A stretch of 41,239 nucleotides of DNA. Origin: Chloroflexota bacterium. GTDB lineage: Bacteria; Chloroflexota; Anaerolineae; Anaerolineales; Anaerolineaceae. The stretch covers positions 1-41,239 of the forward strand of contig JAJFTV010000129.1 of the NCBI GenBank assembly GCA_021372725.1, written 5' to 3'. Shown here piece by piece: positions 1 to 8,298 of the stretch. Both the position numbers and the translations under genes were made by a program. The notes below the pieces were generated by a model. It saw only the letters and a list, made by a program, of their open reading frames with translations, was not told where the DNA came from and searched no databases. How positions within the stretch are numbered: position 1 is the first letter of the stretch; each line of letters begins with the position of its first letter.

Positions 1-109
1 CGCTAAAACTATATTCCATTTCTTGCGACAGGTTCATAGCTGCCTGAGGCACATCGGATAAAGACAGGTTGTTTGCTGCATATCGGGGAAACTGCGAGAG
101 TAGTCCCTG

Positions 110-502
110 GGCGGATTCCTCACTTCGTTCGGAATGACAAAAGGGTGGAAATAACACCGCCCACGTTGTCATGCTGAGCGGGAGCGAAGCATCCGCCCAA
201 GAGCCGGTGATGAATGGGCTGGGTGTGGAAACACACCCCGCATTGTCATGCTGAGCGCAGCGAAGCATCCGCCCAAGGACCGGTGATGAATGGGCTGGGT
301 GTGGAAACATTCCCCGCATTGTCATGCTGAGCGCAACGAAGCATCCGCCCGAGAGCCGGTTGGTCAATTAACTGGGTGTGGAAACATGCCCCCCGTTGTC
401 ATGCTGAGCGAGAGCGAAGCATCCGCCCAAGAGCCAATTGCACAATTAACCAGTTACTGAAAATTCACCCTGATTGTCAGGTCTGAGCACGAGGAATCCT
501 CA
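110..502. repeat. Tandem ~77-bp intergenic repeat array
   Basis: The core GTCATGCTGAGCG starts at 168, 245, 321 and 398, with a diverged copy at 476, giving a period of 76-78 bp. Each unit has a short hairpin core (ATGCT at 171-175 pairs with AGCAT at 188-192), then TCCGCCC, then a spacer resembling AAGAGCCGGTGATGAATGGG and a GTGGAAACA stretch. A core in the opposite orientation lies at about 110-138. Positions 1-557 hold no convincing gene; short open frames here are translations of the repeat. Related cores recur near 1000-1480, 15130-15225, 30525-30665 and 32265-32366. Confidence 0.9.
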
Positions 503-599
503 CACAGGAAAAGCAAAGAAAGAATAGAATCTTTATGATATATTTTCCAGTAGCAAATTGCTGATATTACAAATTCCCCGTCAGGTGGCGGGCAATCGA

Positions 600-893
600 G
601 TGACCACAAAACGCACATATTGGGTATACATACTTACCAATCAATCCGGTACATTGTACACTGGAATGACCAATAACCTTATGCGTCGGATGCATGAGCA
701 TAAAACACATGCAATTGAAGGATTCACAAAGACCTATAACATTGATCGACTGTTGTATCTGGAAGAGACAAGCGATGTGACTCAAGCTATACAACGTGAA
801 AAGGAAATCAAAGGATGGACCAGAAAGAAAAAACTGGCTCTTATCCGAAATTACAATCCCGAGTTTAAGGATCTGAGTGAAAACTGGTTTTAA
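600..893 (+). CDS. GIY-YIG family small nuclease (UPF0213-like)
   Basis: A GIY-YIG domain protein of about 97 residues. The paired motifs appear as VYIL near residue 9 and LYTG near residue 19, followed by a basic RRMHEHK segment, a conserved YLEE stretch and the REKEIKGWTRKKKLALI helix. This is the usual length for the stand-alone YhbQ/UPF0213 group, whose members are putative single-domain nucleases of uncertain cellular role. I chose GTG at 600 because the domain starts at once; a TTG at 558 would add 14 residues unlike the family. The gene stands alone between two repeat arrays. Similarity to DNA-cleaving GIY-YIG enzymes supports nuclease activity, but substrate and role are unknown. Confidence 0.8.
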   Translation: MTTKRTYWVYILTNQSGTLYTGMTNNLMRRMHEHKTHAIEGFTKTYNIDRLLYLEETSDVTQAIQREKEIKGWTRKKKLALIRNYNPEFKDLSENWF

Positions 894-984
894 CTGATGT
901 CTGTCTCACAACGAATAACCCCGAAGCTACTCCGCTGAATGTTAGCGTAACATCCAACTATGGGTTGGTGATTAAATGGCTTGT

Positions 985-1490
985 TGCAGAGATGTGTCCT
1001 TGGGCGGATGCTTCACTGCGTTCAGCATGACAATGGAGGCTGGTACATCCCAACAGCTTTCCTTTTTTTGAGCATGGCTCAACAACCATCCGCCCAAGGA
1101 CCGGTGAATAGTTGACTGGTTTTGGAAACACGCTCCCCCGTTGTCATGCTGAGGGTTTGTTGCGAAACAAACCGGAAGCATCCGCCCGAGAGTCGGTGAT
1201 GAATGGGCTGGGTGCGGAAACACACCCCCGTTGTCATGCTGAGCGGGAGCGAAGCATCCGCCCAAGAGCCGGTGATTAATTGGCTTGTTGTGGGCATGTA
1301 CCCTTGGGCGGATTCCTCACTTCGTTCGGAATGACAAAGGGGTGGAAATAACCCCTCTACCTGTCATACTGAACGACAGCGAAGCATCCGCCCAAGGACC
1401 GGCGATGAATGGGCTGGGTGTGGAAACATGCCCCTGGGCGGATTCCTCGATTCTCTAGGACAACGAGGTGGTTTCCTCACTGCATTTGGA
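985..1490. repeat. Second intergenic hairpin-repeat array
   Basis: Forward cores start at 1143, 1233 and 1363; inverted cores lie at about 1002-1031 and 1305-1336. The copy at 1143 has its stem lengthened by an extra palindrome, GGTTTGTT (1154-1161) against AACAAACC (1166-1173) with a GCGA loop, which explains the 90-bp spacing to the next copy. The stretch 894-1540 contains no gene I can support. Confidence 0.88.
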
Positions 1491-1540
1491 ATGACGAAGG
1501 GGCTCTGTACTGGTGGACGTAATATCCGTCAGGAAACCGC

Positions 1541-2839
1541 CTATGGAAGCGGGTCAATGGCAGCAGGGCGCCGGGACGGCAGATAGGCTACCGTCAGCGC
1601 CAGCGACACAACCCCGATGACAGCCACACACCCAAAAAGAGCCCGGTAGGAGAGGAGATCCACGATCAAACCGCCGACCAGTGGGCCCAGGGTGGCTACC
1701 GGGGCCACAAACGTGTTGGCAATACCGATAAAACGGCTGGTCTCACTGGGTGGAGCAAGCTCGAACACCATGTTGGCATCGGCGGTGCGTGTGACGGCAT
1801 AACTGGCACCGATGCAGCCGGCAATGACGTAGAATACCCACGCACCGGCATCACTCACAGCCAAAAGCCCCATCAGCAGCACCATGACTGCGGCGATGAC
1901 ATAGACAATCTTGAAGCCGAAACGGTCGCCCAGCCAACCCCACAGAAACCCGGCCGCACTCTGCGAAATGAGGATGATCATCGTCAGGATGCCCAGAACG
2001 CTATCCGGCAGGCTGTATTCCTGGATGGCGTAAATCGAAAAGAAGGCATTGGCCATTAAACCCAGGTTCAGCAGGGAGCGCACGACCATAAAGCGGCCAA
2101 AACCCGAAGCGGAACGGACATGTCCGGGGATCGATTTTAGAAACTGACCGAGCGGTTCCGCTTCTGTCTTGGAAGGAAAGGGAACTTCACGATATACGGC
2201 GATAAAGAACGGTGAGACGAGGGAAACTGCCAATGCAAGCCAGAAAAGGGTTTGCAGGTTGGCCGGAAAATCATAATGGCCAAGGTAATATGTGGCGGTC
2301 AACGATGCTCCAAACCCGATCAGGCCGCCGAGGCCGTTCATGGAGCCGTAAAAAATGCCCCTGCGCCGGATGATGGTTTTGCTGATAAAGTCATTGTAAG
2401 CCGGCATGATCAACCCGGCCGAGACAGAATAGAGTGCGAAGGAGAACAGAAGGAGAATCAGCGCCTGGAGGCTGGTCAGAAAGCCCAGCAGTTGGGTCAG
2501 CAGAGCGATCAAAAGGATGCAGAAGCGCTGGAAGATGGCAACCCCAAAGATGAAACGCTTGCGGGTGGGTTTTCCGTTGACCAGGTAAGCCCCGAACAAC
2601 TGCGGCAAATAATAGCCTAAAAAGTACAGGGCCGGGGCCAGCCCGATGAAAAATTTTTGCGAGGTCAGTTGGGTGATGTAATAGGGGATGATGGTGTCCT
2701 GGGAAAGCATGGTTACCGAAAAGGTGAAGATGGCCGAATCCAGCATGATGACCACAAAGTTCCACCAATAATTCTTTTTCACCTTCCCCATGTAGTCGGG
2801 GTAATCCTGTTCCAGTTTTTGGATATCACTGCTCAACAT
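1541..2839 (-). CDS. MFS transporter
   Basis: A 432-residue polytopic membrane protein with about 12 hydrophobic segments, the first near residues 27-46. A GDRFG motif at 304-308 matches the MFS loop motif in the second half of the protein. The N-terminal 25 residues are charged and cytoplasmic-like. The family moves small solutes, often by proton antiport, but nothing here fixes the substrate. It is last in a minus-strand series behind three nucleoside phosphorylase genes, separated from them by about 90 bp containing a hairpin, so it may be co-expressed only by read-through. Export or uptake of a nucleobase is possible by context only. Confidence 0.85.
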   Translation of the reverse strand: MLSSDIQKLEQDYPDYMGKVKKNYWWNFVVIMLDSAIFTFSVTMLSQDTIIPYYITQLTSQKFFIGLAPALYFLGYYLPQLFGAYLVNGKPTRKRFIFGVAIFQRFCILLIALLTQLLGFLTSLQALILLLFSFALYSVSAGLIMPAYNDFISKTIIRRRGIFYGSMNGLGGLIGFGASLTATYYLGHYDFPANLQTLFWLALAVSLVSPFFIAVYREVPFPSKTEAEPLGQFLKSIPGHVRSASGFGRFMVVRSLLNLGLMANAFFSIYAIQEYSLPDSVLGILTMIILISQSAAGFLWGWLGDRFGFKIVYVIAAVMVLLMGLLAVSDAGAWVFYVIAGCIGASYAVTRTADANMVFELAPPSETSRFIGIANTFVAPVATLGPLVGGLIVDLLSYRALFGCVAVIGVVSLALTVAYLPSRRPAAIDPLP

Positions 2840-2861
2840 ATTACGTTTTTACCCTTGTTAA

Positions 2862-2894
2862 AATACGGGGCGCATTAACCCAGCGCCCTGTATT
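2862..2894 (-). terminator. Hairpin between phosphorylase and MFS genes
   Basis: AATAC-A-GGGCGC pairs with GCGCCC-C-GTATT with one mismatch and is followed on the minus strand by a short T-run. It lies in the gap between the phosphorylase gene ending at 2931 and the MFS start at 2839, so it may act as a partial terminator. Confidence 0.5.
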
Positions 2895-2930
2895 TATTTT
2901 GATATTGTTTCGCCGGACTTACATACTGCC

Positions 2931-3740
2931 TCATCCCTGTTTTGAGCGGTCGCTCTCGATCATAATCTTGAGCGCTTCGATGGCGGTGCGGATGGCACGG
3001 TTGATGTCAAATGCCCGCCCGAATTCTTCTTCGCTTTGTGGAGGGATATCATGCGAGTTGGCCATCAGCATGACGCCGCCGGCGCGCACGCGCAGGATGC
3101 TGGCGATCACAAAGATGGCAGCAGCTTCCATCTCGGAACAGATCGCTCCACCGTCCACCCAGGCTTTCCAGCGGTCGAGCAGCCGGCTGGCCACCGGCAT
3201 GCGGGTCGGGTCGATTTCGCCATAGAACGAGTCTTTTGACTGGCTGATACCGACCCGGTAGGTAAAGCCCAGTTTTTGCACGCCTTTGATCAAGGCTTCC
3301 AGCACTTCGATGTTTGCCACTGCCGGAAATTCGGGCGGCATGTAGTGAAGGGTGGTGCCTTCATCGCGGATGGAACCGCTCACAATGGCGATATCGCCGG
3401 CATGGGTGCCGGGCTGGATGCCACCGGATGTGCCGACGCGGATAAAGGTATCTGCTCCAATGGCGACCAACTCCTCCACCGCAATGGCGGTGGAAGGGCA
3501 GCCGATGCCGGTGGATGTGACGGAAACTTTTTCACCCAGCAAGGTGCCGGTATAGGTTTTATACTCGCGGTTGCAAGCCATCAAGTGAGGGTTGTCAAAA
3601 TAGCCGGCCATTTTTTCACAGCGGCCGGGGTCACCCGGCAAAAGCACATACCGGCCTACATCACCGCGTTTGAGTTGTAGATGGTGTTGGAGTTCGCTAT
3701 GTCGAGGTTGAGCTTGATGTGGTTCAGCTTTCAAAGCCAT
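2931..3740 (-). CDS. Uridine phosphorylase-family nucleoside phosphorylase (paralog 1)
   Basis: PNP/UDP phosphorylase fold, 269 residues, cytoplasmic. The family cleaves nucleosides with phosphate to free base and (deoxy)ribose-1-phosphate. Phosphate-binding GDPGR lies at 36-40, the RVGTSGG loop at 101-107 and the ribose-binding EMEA at 203-206. In the base-specificity loop, FYGEIDPTRMP has Glu175 where the two neighbours and E. coli Udp carry Gln, while the Arg (180) is kept; the usual GIGGPS is GIGCPS. This suggests changed base preference. AAGGG lies a few bases before ATG 3740, and only three bases separate it from the upstream paralog's stop, so the two are translated from one transcript. 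The N-terminus is about 15 residues longer than its neighbours. Confidence 0.88.
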   Translation of the reverse strand: MALKAEPHQAQPRHSELQHHLQLKRGDVGRYVLLPGDPGRCEKMAGYFDNPHLMACNREYKTYTGTLLGEKVSVTSTGIGCPSTAIAVEELVAIGADTFIRVGTSGGIQPGTHAGDIAIVSGSIRDEGTTLHYMPPEFPAVANIEVLEALIKGVQKLGFTYRVGISQSKDSFYGEIDPTRMPVASRLLDRWKAWVDGGAICSEMEAAAIFVIASILRVRAGGVMLMANSHDIPPQSEEEFGRAFDINRAIRTAIEALKIMIESDRSKQG

Positions 3741-3743
3741 TTT

Positions 3744-4502
3744 CTAACCCTTTTTACGATCCTGTTCGATCAGGATTTTCAAGGCTTCGGTGCTTACTTG
3801 CAGCAAGTCGCTGAGGTCATACACCACGGTACGGTCTTCGCTTTCCTGGTTGGCCTGGATGAGCATGATGCCACCGGCACGCCGGCGCAGGTAACTGGAG
3901 ACGATGTATAGTGTGGCTGCTTCCATCTCGGAGCAGATTGCTCCACCCATCTTCCAGGCTTTCCAGCGATCGAGCAGGTGGTTGGCCACTGGCATGCGTT
4001 CCGGCGCGTGTTGACCGTAGAACGAGTCTTTCGACTGGCTGATGCCGAGGTGATACGGCTTTTTAAGCCTGATGGCGGCGTCGCGCAGGGCGATGGTGCA
4101 TTCAATGTTCGCAACGGCCGGAAATTCAACCGGCATGTAGTGCAGGGTGGTGCCTTCATCGCGAATGGCGCCGGTCACAATGGCCAGATCGCCGGGAACC
4201 AGATCAGGCTGCATGCCACCGGAAGTACCCACGCGGATAAAGGTATCTGCGCCGAGCATGGAAAGCTCTTCAACGGCGATGGCGGTTGAAGGGCCGCCGA
4301 TACCGGTGGATGTGACGGACACCTTTTCACCCAGCAGGGTGCCGGTATAGGTTTTGTATTCGCGTTTGTTGGCGATGAGCTGCGGGTTTTCAAAGTAGCT
4401 GGCGATCAGCTCACAACGCCCGGGATCACCGGGAAGGAGCACATACCGGCCAACATCGCCTTTTTTCATATCGATATGGTGCATTAATTCGTTATCAGAC
4501 AT
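3744..4502 (-). CDS. udp: Uridine phosphorylase-family nucleoside phosphorylase (paralog 2)
   Basis: A 252-residue phosphorylase closely related to both neighbours. GDPGR is at 25-29, RVGTSGG near 90-96, FYGQHAPERMP at 161-171 with Gln164 and Arg169 corresponding to the uracil-binding pair of E. coli Udp, and SEMEA at 191-195. Expected reaction: uridine (or deoxyuridine) + phosphate to uracil + (deoxy)ribose-1-phosphate. I chose ATG 4502 because GAAAGGA sits about 8 bases upstream; a start at 4541 adds residues unlike the family and lacks a site. It is the first gene of a two-gene unit with paralog 1. Substrate assignment rests on two binding residues and family resemblance, so another pyrimidine nucleoside remains possible. 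Confidence 0.88.
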   Translation of the reverse strand: MSDNELMHHIDMKKGDVGRYVLLPGDPGRCELIASYFENPQLIANKREYKTYTGTLLGEKVSVTSTGIGGPSTAIAVEELSMLGADTFIRVGTSGGMQPDLVPGDLAIVTGAIRDEGTTLHYMPVEFPAVANIECTIALRDAAIRLKKPYHLGISQSKDSFYGQHAPERMPVANHLLDRWKAWKMGGAICSEMEAATLYIVSSYLRRRAGGIMLIQANQESEDRTVVYDLSDLLQVSTEALKILIEQDRKKG

Positions 4503-4709
4503 CTTAAATCCTTTCTCTGTAATCCGCCTGGCTGACAGCATGTTTCAGGGAACCAGCCCATTCAGCGTTTGACACCCGGTTTTCTGTCAGGTTGATACGG
4601 GTTTCAGTTTCGATCCGGGTAGCTGCCCAAGCATATTCGCCAAGGCGGAAAACATGTTTGAGCAAGCTCCCTTTATCAACGAGTGGTTGTAGAAACCTGA
4701 TGCTGGCGC

Positions 4710-4734
4710 TGCCTGGAGGGTGAACCCTCGGGCA
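4710..4734 (-). other. Hairpin after the third phosphorylase gene
   Basis: TGCC and GAGGG pair with CCCTC and GGCA around a TGAA loop. It lies just after the stop at 4752 and has no T-run, so it could be a processing or weak termination signal. The remaining gap 4503-4709 shows no gene. Confidence 0.35.
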
Positions 4735-4751
4735 ACGCGGCCGGGGAAGCG

Positions 4752-5537
4752 TCAGCTCTTCTGGCGGTCGTTCGTGATTAATATTTTAACCGCTTCAATG
4801 CCTGTCTGGATCAGGCTGCCCAGGTCATCGGCAGCTTTCTGTCTTTCCTCGTCTACCTCATCATGCATATAGACCATCATGACGCCTCCGGCACGCGCCC
4901 GCAGGATGCTGGATACAATAAACAGCGTTGAAGCTTCCATTTCGGAGCAAAGTGATCCGCCATCCACCCAGGCTTTCCAGCGATCCAACAGGCGGTTGGC
5001 AACCGGCATCCGTTCCGGCTGATGCTGGCCATAAAAGGAGTCTTTGGATTGTCCGATCCCTTCATAATGAGTGAAATGGAGCTTGTCGGCGGCTTCACGC
5101 AGGGCATTGACCACGTCAATATTGGCCACAGCCGGGAATTCAGCCGGCATGTAATGGAATGTTGTACCCTCGTCGCGGACGGCGCCGGTCAGGATGGCCA
5201 GATCACTGGTGCGCAGAAATGGCTGCATCCCGCCCGAGGTGCCGAGGCGGATAAAGGTATCTGCCCCGATCATCGAGAGTTCTTCCACCGCGATGGCGGT
5301 CGAAGGCCCGCCAATGCCGGTGGAAGTGACGGATACTTTCTCGCCCAGCAGGGTGCCGGTATAAGTTTTGTATTCGCGGTTGCAGGCCATCAGTTTTGGA
5401 TTGTCAAAATAGCTGGCAATCTTCTCGCAGCGCCCGGGGTCACCGGGGAGGAACACATACCGGCCGACGTCGCCGCGGCGGAGCTGGATATGATGCATAA
5501 CTTCGTTATGATGCATAAGATCTGTGGCAGGTGGCAT
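4752..5537 (-). CDS. udp: Uridine phosphorylase-family nucleoside phosphorylase (paralog 3)
   Basis: A 261-residue member of the same family. GDPGR is at 32-36, RLGTSGG at 97-103, FYGQHQPERMP with Gln171 and Arg176 as the likely uracil contacts, and SEMEA at 198-202. Expected role is phosphorolysis of uridine-like nucleosides in the cytoplasm. It starts 24 bases after the ECF transmembrane gene stops and is on the same strand, so it is probably the last gene of the ECF operon. This is the strongest contextual clue to what the ECF system carries. The N-terminus contains a duplicated MHH; a later Met at residue 8 or 14 is an alternative start. Confidence 0.88.
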   Translation of the reverse strand: MPPATDLMHHNEVMHHIQLRRGDVGRYVFLPGDPGRCEKIASYFDNPKLMACNREYKTYTGTLLGEKVSVTSTGIGGPSTAIAVEELSMIGADTFIRLGTSGGMQPFLRTSDLAILTGAVRDEGTTFHYMPAEFPAVANIDVVNALREAADKLHFTHYEGIGQSKDSFYGQHQPERMPVANRLLDRWKAWVDGGSLCSEMEASTLFIVSSILRARAGGVMMVYMHDEVDEERQKAADDLGSLIQTGIEAVKILITNDRQKS

Positions 5538-5561
5538 GGTTGTTTCCTTGTCAGAAGTAGA

Positions 5562-6452
5562 TCAGGCCTTCAGCACCGATCGCACAGCGAAAATCATAAA
5601 AACTGCGAAGCCGATTGCTGCGAAGGTGAATATAATAATGGACACTGTAGGATTCGGTGCAAAGGTCTTGCTCCAATCCAGGCTTTTGTCCACGATAATC
5701 CAGTAAAGCGTCAGCCCGGAGGCCACAAAAGCGCCGATCATTACGAGATAATCGCGCAGGTTCATGGCCACCTGCCGGTAGCTGGTTTTGTTGCCTTTTG
5801 ACCCGTAGGCGCGCGATTCCAGCGAAATGGACAACTGCTGGACGCGCTCGATGGCACCCACAAAAACCGGAACCATACTGGGCAGGATCGCCCCGAAACC
5901 GGTTCCCTTCATACCGCGCGATTTTTGCGCATTCAGCACCACGGTAAACTCATTTTGCAGAATGGGGATAAGTTGAAGGGTCATGGTAAGGATAAAGTTG
6001 AGTACATAAGGCATGCCGATCTTTTGCAGTGAAGTGAAGATGTCACTGGGGTGCGAGGTCATGATGAATACGAGTGCAAAAGTGGTCATTGCCATAATGC
6101 GCAAAAGCATGGTGATGCCGCTGTAAATGCCTTCCTGGTAAATGGTAAAGGGGCCAATGGGAACGATGGGCGTCCAGGGTTTTGGAAATGCGGGTGCGAT
6201 ACTCTGCATGACGATCAGGGTAAGGCTGATGGGAAAAAGGATCATGACAACCCGTAAATATGCTTTGCCAATCCCTGAGATCAATACCAGGATGACACCA
6301 AGAACAAAGATGGTGCCTAAAATAGCAGGGTTGCGGGTGGCGAAGGAAATCGCCAAAACGCCAACAGCCCAGGCCAGTTTTGGGATTGGATTGATGCGAT
6401 GCATGACTGAATTGCCTGAAACCATGGTGATGGGAATAACAGCACCTTGCAT
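5562..6452 (-). CDS. ecfT: ECF transporter transmembrane component EcfT
   Basis: A 296-residue membrane protein with hydrophobic helices in the first 140 residues and again at about 230-295. The two short basic motifs by which EcfT couples to the ATPases are visible as QKSRG at 176-180 and LESRAYG at 211-217, spaced as in the CbiQ/EcfT family. It joins the two EcfA ATPases to the S component in the inner membrane. The start codon directly abuts the upstream ATPase gene (stop at 6453), indicating tight translational coupling. The C-terminal helices after the second motif make it somewhat longer than a minimal EcfT. Confidence 0.88.
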   Translation of the reverse strand: MQGAVIPITMVSGNSVMHRINPIPKLAWAVGVLAISFATRNPAILGTIFVLGVILVLISGIGKAYLRVVMILFPISLTLIVMQSIAPAFPKPWTPIVPIGPFTIYQEGIYSGITMLLRIMAMTTFALVFIMTSHPSDIFTSLQKIGMPYVLNFILTMTLQLIPILQNEFTVVLNAQKSRGMKGTGFGAILPSMVPVFVGAIERVQQLSISLESRAYGSKGNKTSYRQVAMNLRDYLVMIGAFVASGLTLYWIIVDKSLDWSKTFAPNPTVSIIIFTFAAIGFAVFMIFAVRSVLKA

Positions 6453-7304
6453 TTACTCACCTCCTCTTTTTTCTTTGACGGTTGCGATGGTAAAATCCGT
6501 CATTTCATCGATACTCAATTTGACATCCTGCAGATTGTTCTTGTCGCGGCGCAGACGCACTGAAAGCTCAGTGATCTGGGGGGGTGTCAGGTGGGTGCTG
6601 TTCATCAACTCATAGTTGGAAAATACTTCACGGGGTGTGGCGTCAGCGATCAGCTCAGAGTTGCGCATCACCAGCATTCGTTCCACTACTTCGGCGAGCA
6701 GGATCATGTCATGGGATACACAAATGACGGTAGCTCCCGTATCTCTCAGGCGTTCGATCAGCTTGTAAACGGTGCGGGTAGTGATATTGTCCTGGCCGGT
6801 GGTCGGTTCATCCAAGATAAAGACGGCTGGCTGCATGGTAAAGATGGAAGCCATACCAACCAGTTTGCGGAGTGGAAAACCAATCCGGTAAGGGTGGTTA
6901 TCGCGGTAGGGCTGAAGATTGAAAAATTCAATGGCGTGTTCGCAGCGTTCGGTGATTTCCTCCTCGCTCAATCCCAGGTTGCGCGGGCCGAACTCCAGCT
7001 CTGCGGTGACTGTACGGGCAAAAAGCTGATGGTTGGGGTTTTGATACACATAACCTACATCCGCCGCCAGCTCCTGAATGCGCAGCGGTGCAGTGTCCTT
7101 ACCCTTGATAAAAACCGCGCCTTGGGTGGGTTTGAGCAGGCCATTGAAATGTTTAACCAAAGTGGTTTTTCCTGACCCATTCTGACCGATCACTCCGATG
7201 ATTTCCTGGGGTTTGATTTCAAGATTGACATTGCGGACAGCGACAACCTTGTTTGCAGGGTAGGTATGCCACAGGTTTTCACAGCGAATTACAGAATCTG
7301 TCAT
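6453..7304 (-). CDS. ECF transporter ATPase with non-canonical signature
   Basis: ABC ATPase of 283 residues. Walker A GQNGSGKTT is at 40-48, Q-loop YQNPNHQ near 87-93, Walker B VFILDEP at 161-167 and the switch His198 in CVSHD. The signature region at about 141-152 reads IGFPLRKLVGMA instead of LSGGQ-QR, so the residues that contact the partner's nucleotide are missing. ECF ATPases work as heterodimers, and one altered composite site is tolerated in several ABC families; ATP hydrolysis would then rely mainly on this subunit's Walker motifs with the partner's intact signature. It is ten bases downstream of the second ATPase gene. Confidence 0.88.
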   Translation of the reverse strand: MTDSVIRCENLWHTYPANKVVAVRNVNLEIKPQEIIGVIGQNGSGKTTLVKHFNGLLKPTQGAVFIKGKDTAPLRIQELAADVGYVYQNPNHQLFARTVTAELEFGPRNLGLSEEEITERCEHAIEFFNLQPYRDNHPYRIGFPLRKLVGMASIFTMQPAVFILDEPTTGQDNITTRTVYKLIERLRDTGATVICVSHDMILLAEVVERMLVMRNSELIADATPREVFSNYELMNSTHLTPPQITELSVRLRRDKNNLQDVKLSIDEMTDFTIATVKEKRGGE

Positions 7305-7314
7305 GTTATCCTCT

Positions 7315-8181
7315 TCACTTGAACAGTTCTTTGAACGCGGATTCAGCCTGGCCGATGGTTACTGGATAGATACCATTCAGTTGGACAATACCTTCTTTTT
7401 CCAGCCGATTGGCATACTCTGTAACTTGAGGTGTTCGCAAACCGAGTTCCTTTATTTTGTCGACATTACTAAACACTTCCTGAGGGGTTCCGTTGAGAAT
7501 GATTTCTCCCTGGTGCATGACGATAACCCGATCCGCATAGGCAGCCATGACCTCAACCTCATGTTCCGCCATAACCACGGTCAGGTTGCGTTCCTTGTTA
7601 AGTTGGGCAGCCACTGCAAATATCTCTTCCTTGCCGATGGGATCGACATTCGAGGTAGGTTCGTCCATGACCAGAATCTTGGGGTGCATGGCAAGCGCCG
7701 AGGCAATGGAAAGACGCTGCTGCTGCCCGCCGGAAAGACCAAAGGGCGACCGTTCTTCGAGGCCGTTTAAACCGACGATATTCAATACCTCTTTGACGCG
7801 GGTGACCATTTCGGGGTATGAAATGCCCAGGTTTTCAAGCCCGAGAGCGATCTCTTCAGCTACCGACATTTGGCTGAGCTGGAATTCCGGATTGTCAAAT
7901 ACCATACCGACATGTTTGGCCATCTCGCGTACTGGTGTATCATAAGTATCCACGCCATAAGTGAATACCTCGCCTTCGAAGTCACCAGCCATCATGTTGG
8001 GGATCACGCCATTGATACACAACTGCAGGGTTGTTTTACCGGCGCCATTTAAGCCCAGTAATGCAACGTATTCCCCTTCATAGATTGAGAGGTTTATATT
8101 TTTTATCGCGGGCTGGTTCCCCTCGCCGGCGTAGGTGTAGCTCACATTTTTGAACTCTATGACAGGTTGTTTTTCATCCAT
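7315..8181 (-). CDS. ecfA: ECF transporter ATPase
   Basis: ABC ATPase of 288 residues with Walker A GLNGAGKTT at 43-51, a full LSGGQQQR signature at 149-156, Walker B ILVMDEP at 169-175 and His207 in the H-loop. The usual Q-loop Gln is Asp96 (VFDNPEF), an unusual change in the loop that couples to the membrane subunit. It should form a heterodimer with the ATPase encoded next, supplying the intact signature motif. A 11-bp hairpin precedes the gene and may set stoichiometry relative to the S component. Confidence 0.9.
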   Translation of the reverse strand: MDEKQPVIEFKNVSYTYAGEGNQPAIKNINLSIYEGEYVALLGLNGAGKTTLQLCINGVIPNMMAGDFEGEVFTYGVDTYDTPVREMAKHVGMVFDNPEFQLSQMSVAEEIALGLENLGISYPEMVTRVKEVLNIVGLNGLEERSPFGLSGGQQQRLSIASALAMHPKILVMDEPTSNVDPIGKEEIFAVAAQLNKERNLTVVMAEHEVEVMAAYADRVIVMHQGEIILNGTPQEVFSNVDKIKELGLRTPQVTEYANRLEKEGIVQLNGIYPVTIGQAESAFKELFK

Positions 8182-8199
8182 ACTATAGCCTCAAAGTGT

Positions 8200-8228
8200 G
8201 GCGAGAGCTTGATCGATAAGCTCTCGCC
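8200..8228 (-). other. Perfect 11-bp intra-operon hairpin
   Basis: GGCGAGAGCTT pairs perfectly with AAGCTCTCGCC around a 7-base loop, between the small membrane protein gene and the ATPase gene. There is no T-run after it on the minus strand, so RNA stabilisation, processing or attenuation is more likely than full termination. Confidence 0.55.
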
Positions 8229-8298
8229 ATCCTATTAAAAATTATCGGGTATGCTGTCAGGATAACTTGACAATTTATCCAGCCAGTCAAGAAATGAC

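Noticed and set aside
168..500. Possible CRISPR array (regular 77-bp spacing)
   Set aside because: Both the core and the spacer are repeated between units; there are no unique spacers and no cas genes.
972..1297. Short open frames inside the repeat arrays, with phrases like GGCFAPAQHDN
   Set aside because: They translate the intergenic repeats, lack ribosome sites and recur at each repeat locus.
5022..5801. Long plus-strand open frame opposite the third phosphorylase and EcfT
   Set aside because: It is the shadow of two well-supported minus-strand genes and has no recognisable motif.
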